From Bacillota bacterium (GTDB lineage Bacteria > Bacillota > Clostridia > Oscillospirales > Ruminococcaceae): a stretch of 64,000 nt of DNA. This document shows positions 57,163-64,000 of the stretch, in pieces. Each line of letters begins with the position of its first letter. Within the stretch, counting starts at the first letter, position 1. The position numbers and the translations under genes are program-made. Under the pieces are notes generated by a model. That model worked only from the letters and a program-made list of their open reading frames with translations, was not told where the DNA came from and ran no database searches. The DNA lies in assembly GCA_023412215.1 (NCBI GenBank), contig JAEYNX010000015.1, positions 1-64,000 of the forward strand, read 5' to 3'.

Positions 57163-57321
57163 ATAAAAAACAGATGCGAAACGCAACGCTCTGCCCTTCC
57201 TGAACTTCGCACAAGAGCAAGTTGGAGCCATCAAGAGTTTTTCTTAGTGTCTTCGAGTAGATGAAATAAGATGACGGCGTTTCAAGAATGATTAAAACGG
57301 CTAATCCGTTTTAAACCATTT

Positions 57322-57356
57322 ACAGCCTTCCGCTTAAAGCTACTGCGGAAGGCTGT
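57322..57356. terminator. Hairpin downstream of the broken HTH gene
   Basis: ACAGCCTTCCGC pairs perfectly with its complement around an 11-base loop. The T runs are weak on both strands. Confidence 0.55.
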
Positions 57357-57385
57357 TCCTATACTATCCTTTAAATATTGTAACC

Positions 57386-57682
57386 CTAATCCCTAGGCAG
57401 CGGAACAATTGCAAGTGTTTTTCCCAATGGGGCCAATACTTTCAGTAAAGTTGAGAGCTATGGATCTGTTGTCCCATGCTCCAGACGTGCGATAACCGGC
57501 TGCCGTACACCAGTCATGGCTTCCATATCTTTTTGAGTATACCCATTCTTTTGGCGGGCTTCGATTAACTCGCTGATAAGCGCAACTCTCAAATCGCTGG
57601 CCGCGATTTCATCAGGAGTAAAAACCCTCTTCTCATATTCATCCCAACTCATGCCTCTGGGGCTTATTTTATTCTTACTCAT
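57386..57682 (-). pseudogene. HigA-like HTH protein interrupted by an amber codon
   Basis: From the ATG at 57682 (AGGAG 8 bases upstream) the frame encodes an XRE-type helix-turn-helix (ARQKNGYTQKDMEAMTGVRQ, then RLEHGTTDP). It meets TAG at 57460-57458. Reading on in the same frame gives LSTLLKVLAPLGKTLAIVPL before the next stop at 57386-57388, which is the normal ending of this antitoxin-like family (usually GTTDP followed by Gln). A single CAG-to-TAG change explains it. The short 74-residue product may still bind DNA. No toxin gene is next to it. Confidence 0.75.
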
Positions 57683-57796
57683 TTCCATTACTCCTCTCAA
57701 TGTAATCGTACATATTACGTTTCGCTTGCTCTAGTTATTTCTTCGGTTTCTGTGTCTGCTTCATGAACTGGTGCAGGAGGACAAATCTTTTAGCAG

Positions 57797-59073
57797 AAAT
57801 ACGACTATATTATTTTTGACACAGCCCCCACGGGCCACACCCTACGGATGCTCCAGCTTCTGTCCGCATGGAGCAATTTCATCAGCGAAAGCACACACGG
57901 CGCGTCCTGCTTGGGCCAGCTTTCCGGCTTAGAGAGCAAGAAAGCAATTTACAAACAGGCCGTAGAAACGCTGGCAGACAGAAATTTGACTACGCTGATT
58001 CTCGCACCCGCCCCGAAACTGCGCCGTTCAGGGAAGCAGAGCGCGCCTCCGACGAGCTTTCCGCGCTGGGCGTTCACAATCAAATGTTGGTTGTCAACGG
58101 CGTACTGATGGAATACAGTGATGCCTTATCATCCAGCCTGTATGAAAAGCAATGCGCTGCCTTTACCGCGATGCCGGAAGGCTTGCGGGCGCTTCCGCTC
58201 TATATGGTGCCCCTGCGGGCCTATAATGTCACAGGGCTTGCCAATGTGCGTGCCCTGCTGAATACCGACCATGTGACCGCATACACGGAAACGCTAAACA
58301 CTGCCCATATTCCCTCACTGAACGACGTGATAGATGAACTGGCGGCAAACGGCAAGCGTGTCATTTCTACTATGGGTAAAGGCGGCGTAGGTAAAACCAC
58401 CGTTGCAGCCGCCGTTGCGCTGGGACTTGCGAAGCGCGGAAAGAAAGTCCACCTCACCACCACCGACCCCGCCGCGCACCTTAAATTTGTGTTGGACGAA
58501 ACAAGCGGCGTTTCCATGAGCCATATTGACCTGGCCAAAGAACTGAAAAAGTATCAATCCGAGGTGCTTACCAAAGCACGCGCGTCGGGCATGAGCGACG
58601 AGGATATTGCCTATGTTGAGGAGGATCTGCGTTGTCCCTGCACACAAGAAATCGCCGTATTCCGTGCCTTTGCGGAGGTGGTGGAAAAGGCCGATGATCA
58701 GTGGTAGTGATCGACACCGCGCCCACGGGCCACACCCTGCTTTTACTGGAATCCACACAGAGCTATAACCACGAAATCCAGCGCACTAAGGGTGAATTCC
58801 CTAATCGGTAATGTGGCTGTTACCCCGTCTGAAATCCGACGAAACCGAGGTTATCATTGTGACCTGCCCGAAGCGACCCCCTTTTATGAAGCGTTGCGTT
58901 TGGAGGACGATTTGAAGCGGGCGGGCATTGCCGCCAAATGGTGGGTAGTCAATCAATCTCTTTATGGTACGAACACCGTAAGCCCTCTACTGACAGCAAA
59001 AGCGGCAAGTGAGGTAGAATGGCTCAATCGTATTGATGAACACGCGGACGGTAAATTTGCACTGATTGCGTGA
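57797..59073 (+). pseudogene. arsA: Decayed arsenite-pump ATPase gene (arsA)
   Basis: The similarity begins in the middle of the first ATPase half (KYDYIIFDTAPTGHTL); the first about 110 residues are missing. It runs through the second P-loop (TMGKGGVGKTTVAAAVALG) and ends with AAKWWVVNQSLYGTNT. The frame changes at about 58000-58010, near 58700 (after EKADDQ), near 58805 with an in-frame stop, and near 58865. Intact ArsA would be about 580 residues. The gene cannot make a working protein. It belongs to a lost ars operon. Confidence 0.85.
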
Positions 59074-59125
59074 AACGCCAAGGAAATTAAGGGTGATCGC
59101 CTGTTAACACTTTAGGGAGGTAAAT

Positions 59126-59507
59126 ATGGTAAAAGTCGCATTTATCTGTGTCCACAATTCTTGTCGCAGCCAGATTGCGGAGGCGTTGGGCAAACTTCTT
59201 GCCGGTGATGTTTTTGAAAGCTATTCGGCGGGAACGGAAACAAAGCCGCAAATCAATCAGGATGCTGTTCGCCTGATGAAGCAACTTACGAAATTGATAT
59301 GGAAAAAACACAGCGTTCAAAGCTGCTTTCTGAAATTCCCCCGATTAACGTCGTCGTTACGATGGGCTGTAATGTCACCTGCCTGTATCTGCCCTGTAAA
59401 TACAGGGAGGATTGGGGCTGGACGATCCGACAGGAAAAAGTGACGAAGAATTTATTAAGGTCATTCGGCGGATTGAAAGCAATATCTGTCCCTTAAAGAA
59501 AGGCTGA
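59126..59507 (+). pseudogene. arsC: Decayed arsenate reductase gene (arsC, thioredoxin-coupled type)
   Basis: Starts with a good ribosome site and MVKVAFICVHNSCRSQIAEAL, the low-molecular-weight phosphatase-type P-loop. The frame shifts near 59283 (after RLMK) to reach YEIDMEKTQRSKLL and MGCNVTCLYLPC, and again near 59410 to reach DDPTGKSDEEFIKV and the natural end NICPLKKG. Joined, the three pieces give a normal-length ArsC of about 127 residues. Two frameshifts make it a pseudogene, with the arsA remnant 50 bases upstream. Confidence 0.85.
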
Positions 59508-59673
59508 ATGCTTTGTAAGATGCAGCTTTCACAAGCCTCGAAAATATTCACTAAGGTACAACTTTCCTAAGACAATAATCAAAATAATGAAAAGCCCGCA
59601 ATAAACAATTTAGCATAATTACTTACCTATGCTCATATGTTCCAAACAAAAAGCCAGTTTGGTGGGAGGACAT

Positions 59674-60804
59674 ATGAAGAAAATCACGGAATTTTTCCTA
59701 TGTTTATTGGTAATTGTTATTTCAGCTGTCTCAATTTATTATGGTAATATTTATTTAAACAGTAAAACTAACTCTGGAACCATTTACGATAAAGAAACAG
59801 AACTTGACGAAATGGTATTTGCAACAATACTATCCATAAATGAAGATATTGCCACAGACAAGATAGAGTCTTCAGGGCAAGAAATAATGTTTACGGCTAA
59901 GACCTTTGGCAGTACCAAAAGTGAAATTGTTCGAGGAATTCAGATTTTAGATGAAAGTGCGGAAAACACTATTGCTGTTTCCGTAGGCGATAAAGTAGTA
60001 CTAATGACTTATGGGGACGACGATTTATTATTTCAGTACTACTTTCGCTTTGACAAAGTTGTTATTTTAGCCCTTGTTTTCATTGTACTCATTCTTATAA
60101 TGGGCAGAATTAAAGGTTTTAAGACCATTATTTCTTTAGCATTGACCTGCTTGTCAATCTTCTTCATATTTATCCCATCCATCGGGGTCGGAATAAATAT
60201 ATATTTTTCAACTACTATTATCAGTTTTTACATAATCCTTATGACATTAGTAATCGTATACGGGCTCAATAAGAAAAGTTTAATAGCCGCACTAAGCTGC
60301 ATTTTAGGTGTTCTTTTCGCTGGAATCCTGACTAATATAATGGATTATTGGATGAAACTCACTGGATATATCAATGACGATATGTATCTATTAAGCAGTT
60401 TGTTTGGCATCGAAATAGACGTAAAAGCAATTCTCTATTCGATGATCATTATAGGTGCTTTAGGGGCAATAATGGATGTTTCAATATCAATCGCTTCATC
60501 TTTAAACGAATTGCAGGAGAATAATAAAAGAATTAGCACCAGAGATCTCTTAAAGTCCGGATTTAGTATTGGCCGTGATATAATGGGCACCATGGCAAAC
60601 ACGCTATTGATGGCATATATAGGGAGTTCTCTGGTCGTCGTATTAATCTATGCAGCATCAAATTATACACTTTTAAGTCTTTTGAATAAAGAAGAGATTA
60701 TTTTTGAATTTCTACAGTCATTAGTAGGGAGCTTGAGTTTATTGCTAACAATTCCTCTTACAACTGTTATAGCATCTACGATATTGACAAAAAGAGAGCA
60801 TTAA
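59674..60804 (+). CDS. YibE/F-family membrane protein
   Basis: A 376-residue protein with an N-terminal helix, an extracellular domain (about 25-125) and seven to eight further membrane helices, matching the YibE/F family of unknown function. Conserved parts are LGAIMDVSISIASSLNEL and the following RDIMGTMANTLLMAYIGSSL. GGGAGG lies close before the ATG at 59674; an upstream ATG at 59629 adds 15 non-family residues. Strongly AT-rich compared with the main part of the window, suggesting transfer. It follows the ars pseudogenes without being part of them. Confidence 0.88.
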   Translation: MKKITEFFLCLLVIVISAVSIYYGNIYLNSKTNSGTIYDKETELDEMVFATILSINEDIATDKIESSGQEIMFTAKTFGSTKSEIVRGIQILDESAENTIAVSVGDKVVLMTYGDDDLLFQYYFRFDKVVILALVFIVLILIMGRIKGFKTIISLALTCLSIFFIFIPSIGVGINIYFSTTIISFYIILMTLVIVYGLNKKSLIAALSCILGVLFAGILTNIMDYWMKLTGYINDDMYLLSSLFGIEIDVKAILYSMIIIGALGAIMDVSISIASSLNELQENNKRISTRDLLKSGFSIGRDIMGTMANTLLMAYIGSSLVVVLIYAASNYTLLSLLNKEEIIFEFLQSLVGSLSLLLTIPLTTVIASTILTKREH

Positions 60805-60828
60805 GCTAACAATAGATAGAATGGCTAC

Positions 60829-60869
60829 AAAAAGCACAGTGTACTACTTATTGGTACACTGTGCTTTTT
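60829..60869. terminator. Terminator of the YibE/F gene
   Basis: AAAAAGCACAGTGTAC pairs perfectly with its complement; T5 follows on the plus strand and the mirror on the minus strand. Confidence 0.9.
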
Positions 60870-61677
60870 CGTTACAGTAAGTCGCCCCCCAATTTATTAA
60901 ATCTCTTTTAAATAGCGAAAATTTACTTACTCTTTGTAAGACTTGAATACGATCTTTTATATTCTCTATTGTTGCCTTATTTAAAAATGCTCAACTTTTT
61001 CAACCTGTGCGGTTTCATTATCTGTATGGTTGATTAAGCAAAGGTTTCGTCCTAATGCAATGCCGCGGTGATAAAGCGATGTACAGCAGGTATGCCGTTA
61101 CAGCCTTAAGTAAGCGTGGCGATTCGATGCACTTGGGAGCAGTTGTATAGATGTTAACATGCTTACGGCAGCAATGCAGTATTCTTTTAGTCGGATTTTT
61201 TCAAGTGACTAGTCACTTTTCGCCATTATTTGAGCAGACATTATTCTTTAGAATGGATTTAATTGCTATGAGTAGGGGCGCTTTTCGCTGGCATTTAGTG
61301 CGCCTTAATTTGATATTCTGAAAAATGTAGACAGTAAAAACGGAAGTCTGGTTGTAAATAATGCAGGGAGTTCTCTGTATCGACCAGTTCGATAGCTATG
61401 AGGCACTCGGTGCCGAAAAAGCCGAGGTGGGTAACGGTTAGTATTAAAAATATTTTGCTAAAAAACATATTTATCGATACAATTGTGAAGAGGGCAGTAG
61501 TGAGCTGACGCACTTGTAATGGAACTATATATTATTGTGAAAGATTCCGGCGTATGCACCAACACGGCGAAGGTATAGCTGCCCCTGGGAATCAATATTC
61601 ACCGATTCGTGTACAGATTGATTCAGTGCATTTTTTGTTTCAGACAATGTATGATAGATACGGTAGGAGGATTAAAA
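60870..61677. other. About 800 bases without a supported gene
   Basis: AT-rich DNA. Short frames exist on both strands (for example 61295-61513 minus), but none has a ribosome site and recognisable product. A perfect 16-base palindrome AAGTGACTAGTCACTT lies at 61203-61218. The last 60 bases before 61678 form the leader of the histidine kinase gene. It may be eroded mobile DNA. Confidence 0.4.
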
Positions 61678-63432
61678 ATGAGACAAAAATTTCGGGAAAG
61701 ATTTGGGAATCTAAAACTAGCAAGAAAAATGATGCTGGTTTATGTTGTACTTCTCGGTATATGCTGCAGTATCGCAATAGCGGCATTACAAATCAGTCTC
61801 AATATCTATGACGGAAAGCTTTACGAAAAATCGCTGCAGGAGCTGGATTTTTTTACACAGAAGGTAAACGATAATCTGAACGGTGTGGAAAATCTTTCTT
61901 ACACCATTGCGATGGATACGGAAATTCAGCAACAGCTTTCCAAAATTAAATCCCTCACCTATCTGTCGGCAGACTATTCTTACGAGATGTATCGTTTTAG
62001 AATGCTGCTTCTGAACGAATTAAACTCCCACGCAATGGTGAAAAACATTGTATATACAGATAAACACAAAACGAAGTTCACCGTGGGCGTCGATTGCGGA
62101 ACAATTGAAAAGGATGAATACAATAACTTGCTGGAAAAATTTCAACTGGCAAGGGGCGGCTATGTTGTTCAGTCACCAACACAAGAATTCCCTTACCTAT
62201 TGTCTGGCAGGGATATCCTGAAGCATTTAGATGCTAGCCTGGATTATCTGGGATCTTTACTGATAACCTGCGATGTTTCCGGTATGATTGCGCAAAAGAT
62301 TGACGATCTGGAAGAGGAGCATTCCACTCTATTCGTCTATTCCGAAGACGCAATGATTTATCAGGGCGATGATATCGAAATTCCTGAGCTTCCGTCGATG
62401 GATAAGACCCAGGGCTACCAGATCGTTTCCTATAAAGGACAGAAATATTTCATGTGCTACCTGAAATCATCCAAGAGCGGCTGGATGTTTGTAAACCTCT
62501 TCCTATATTCGGAGATCTTCGGGCAGACGATGGCTGTGCGTTATCTGATGATGGGGGGGTTCTTCGTGATTTTTCTAGGATCAGCCTTGATAATGGAGAA
62601 ACTCGCCGGCGTTATTACCAAGCCTTTGGAGCAGCTGTCCGAATCCATGCAGATTGTGAAAACGGGGGACTTTGAAGGAGCAAAGGTGGTTTTGGAACAA
62701 GAGGCGCGCAGTGATGAAACTGGGCTGCTGGCGCAGGAATTTCGGGCGATGCTGGACAAGATCAACACGTTGATTCTTGAGAATTATGAGGAGCAGCTGC
62801 TTTTAAAGGACACTAAATACAAGATGCTTCAGGCACAGATCAATCCACATTTTCTATATAATACCCTGAATGCGCTGCACTGGTTGGTGACGGCGAAGCG
62901 AAATGAGGACGCGCGCGAAATAATTATTGAACTGGGGCAACTGCTGAGGGCCTCTTTTGCGAAAGACCCTATGACGACAGTCGCGGCGGACGTACAGCTC
63001 GCAAGAAGCTATATAACGATTCAGCAGTTCCGCTACGGGAGCCGGGCGGAGTTCCTCATAGAAACAGAAGGGAATCTGGACGCTTATATGATTCCCCATA
63101 TGACACTTCAGCCGTTGGTAGAAAACGCTATATGCCACGGGGTCGAAAATTCTTTGAGTTATTGTAAAGTGGCGGTGAAGGTACGGGAAGAAAAGAACGT
63201 TATTTTTTTGGAAGTGGCTGATACCGGGCCGGGAATGACGCCCGAGGAACTGGAAGCCGTCAGAAACTTTACCGCCAGGCCCAAAGGACATGGAATCGGT
63301 TTGAACAACATCAGGGAACGATTGAGAATGGCTTGTGAGAACAGTGAATTCAGCATCGAAAGCCAGTTGGCCAACGGAACAGTCGTACGGATCCGGATAC
63401 CAAAACTGAAAGGCGGGAACACGGATGTATAA
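61678..63432 (+). CDS. YesM-type sensor histidine kinase
   Basis: A 584-residue kinase. One membrane helix near residue 20-40, an extracellular sensor (about 45-285), a second helix near 290-310 and a HAMP region (320-375) precede the His_kinase domain, with QINPHFLYNTLNALHW carrying the phospho-accepting His. The ATPase has LVENAICHGVEN, DTGPGM and GIGLNNIRERL. GGAGG precedes the ATG at 61678, so the upstream extension to 61609 is not used. YesM/YesN pairs often control sugar importers. Confidence 0.93.
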   Translation: MRQKFRERFGNLKLARKMMLVYVVLLGICCSIAIAALQISLNIYDGKLYEKSLQELDFFTQKVNDNLNGVENLSYTIAMDTEIQQQLSKIKSLTYLSADYSYEMYRFRMLLLNELNSHAMVKNIVYTDKHKTKFTVGVDCGTIEKDEYNNLLEKFQLARGGYVVQSPTQEFPYLLSGRDILKHLDASLDYLGSLLITCDVSGMIAQKIDDLEEEHSTLFVYSEDAMIYQGDDIEIPELPSMDKTQGYQIVSYKGQKYFMCYLKSSKSGWMFVNLFLYSEIFGQTMAVRYLMMGGFFVIFLGSALIMEKLAGVITKPLEQLSESMQIVKTGDFEGAKVVLEQEARSDETGLLAQEFRAMLDKINTLILENYEEQLLLKDTKYKMLQAQINPHFLYNTLNALHWLVTAKRNEDAREIIIELGQLLRASFAKDPMTTVAADVQLARSYITIQQFRYGSRAEFLIETEGNLDAYMIPHMTLQPLVENAICHGVENSLSYCKVAVKVREEKNVIFLEVADTGPGMTPEELEAVRNFTARPKGHGIGLNNIRERLRMACENSEFSIESQLANGTVVRIRIPKLKGGNTDV

Positions 63433-64000
63433 GCTATTGATCGTTGACGATGAGAAAATTGAACGCGAAGGGATGGAAAGATTCATCCAATGGGAGAAGC
63501 GTGGGATAGAGCTTGTAGGTTCGGCGTGGAATGGGCTGGAAGGGTTTGAAAAAATTCAGGAGAAGAAGCCGGATATTGTCCTGACGGACATAAAGATGCC
63601 GGTGATGGACGGCATCGAACTGATCCGAAAGGTGAAAAAAAGCTTTCCGGAGATAGAATTTGTGGTGCTGTCCGGATACGGAGAGTATGAATTCACCAGC
63701 AAGGCAATGGAGGAGGGAGTAAGGTATTACATTCTGAAGCCATGTGACGAACAGAAGATAACGGAGGTTTTGGATAAGGTAAAGGCAGATATCGAAGGGA
63801 AAAGGGAAAACTTGCAGGAAAAAGAATATCAGAATGCGGCGCTGAAACTGCTGCCGCGTGCAAAAGAGCAGATTTTCCGGAATATGCTCCTGGGTAGGGA
63901 GCAACCGAAAAGAGATTATCAGCTGATCGTGGAAGAAATAGGGGGCGTTCAAGAGGTAATCGTCCTTGCCTTCCGGATGCAGAATGGCTTTGATGATTTG
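63425..64000 (+). CDS. YesN-type response regulator, N-terminal part
   Basis: The gene starts at an ATG overlapping the kinase stop by 8 bases and runs off the window. The receiver domain is complete: YKLLIVDDEKIEREGM, acceptor Asp in DIVLTDIKMPVMDG, the Ser in VVLSGYGEYEF and Lys in YILKPC. A following helical region leads towards the expected C-terminal AraC-type DNA-binding domain outside the window. It pairs with the YesM kinase. Confidence 0.92.
   Translation, partial: MYKLLIVDDEKIEREGMERFIQWEKRGIELVGSAWNGLEGFEKIQEKKPDIVLTDIKMPVMDGIELIRKVKKSFPEIEFVVLSGYGEYEFTSKAMEEGVRYYILKPCDEQKITEVLDKVKADIEGKRENLQEKEYQNAALKLLPRAKEQIFRNMLLGREQPKRDYQLIVEEIGGVQEVIVLAFRMQNGFDDL

Noticed and set aside
57868..58707. 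Intact 279-residue ArsA-like protein
   Set aside because: Its first 55 codons are the wrong frame of the arsA sequence and its end is a frameshift stop; treated as part of a pseudogene.
61295..61513. 72-codon frame on the minus strand
   Set aside because: Composition like random AT-rich DNA, no ribosome site, no family resemblance.
56505..61677. Integrated element at tRNA-Arg with direct repeat of the tRNA end
   Set aside because: Accessory content fits, but no repeated tRNA 3' segment and no integrase were found in the window.

Overview
The window looks like chromosomal DNA of a spore-forming, strictly anaerobic member of the Clostridia (Oscillospiraceae-like). The evidence is spmA/spmB, clostridial-type nif genes (NifN-B fusion, split NifV, NifI1/NifI2, a [2Fe-2S] ferredoxin of the Clostridium pasteurianum type), AGGAGG ribosome sites, sigma-A promoters and frequent GTG/TTG starts. 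Most genes are moderately GC-rich. The part after about 56.6 kb is clearly more AT-rich and contains decayed genes. The species cannot be fixed from the sequence alone.

Layout. 1-3.3 kb: end of a CdaR/PucR-type regulator, a GntP-family permease and a glycerate kinase (sugar-acid/glycerate use). 3.4-9.2 kb (minus strand): a nickel operon larMN-larQ-larO-larB-larC-larE, which imports Ni and builds the nickel-pincer nucleotide cofactor; its promoter is followed by a leader ending in an intrinsic terminator. 9.3-13.2 kb: a c-di-GMP/phosphorelay cassette (HD-GYP response regulator, HPt protein, hybrid histidine kinase). 13.3-23 kb: a glycan-use operon (binding lipoprotein, two permeases, GH3 enzyme, oxidoreductase, polysaccharide deacetylase) with a divergent AraC regulator. 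23.9-27.8 kb: malQ-glgP.

28.1-42.2 kb (minus strand) is the centrepiece: a compact nitrogenase operon nifH-nifI1-nifI2-nifD-nifK-nifE-nifNB-fdx-nifV(omega)-nifV(alpha)-modA-modB-modC. It contains the enzyme, its PII-type switch, cofactor scaffold and radical-SAM core synthesis, an electron carrier, homocitrate synthesis and molybdate uptake. The nifD/nifK and nifE/nifNB spacers are related to each other and carry the same series of small hairpins with different stem sequences. An intrinsic terminator separates nifK from nifE. Divergently transcribed are an AnfO-family gene and an unrecognised protein with seven FYxxGxLKS-like repeats and a four-cysteine tail, behind a promoter followed at once by a perfect terminator hairpin.

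44-56.6 kb: an aldo/keto reductase, DedA protein, flavodoxin, secA, a metal-chelate binding lipoprotein, natAB-type ABC exporter, a solitary LolD-type ATPase, spmBA, an AbrB-family regulator and tRNA-Arg(ACG). Three copies of a mosaic multi-hairpin repeat lie between these genes. 56.6-61.6 kb, after the tRNA, is accessory and decaying: an HTH gene cut by an amber codon, arsA and arsC pseudogenes and a YibE/F membrane protein. 61.7-64 kb holds a YesM/YesN two-component pair, the regulator running off the end of the window.
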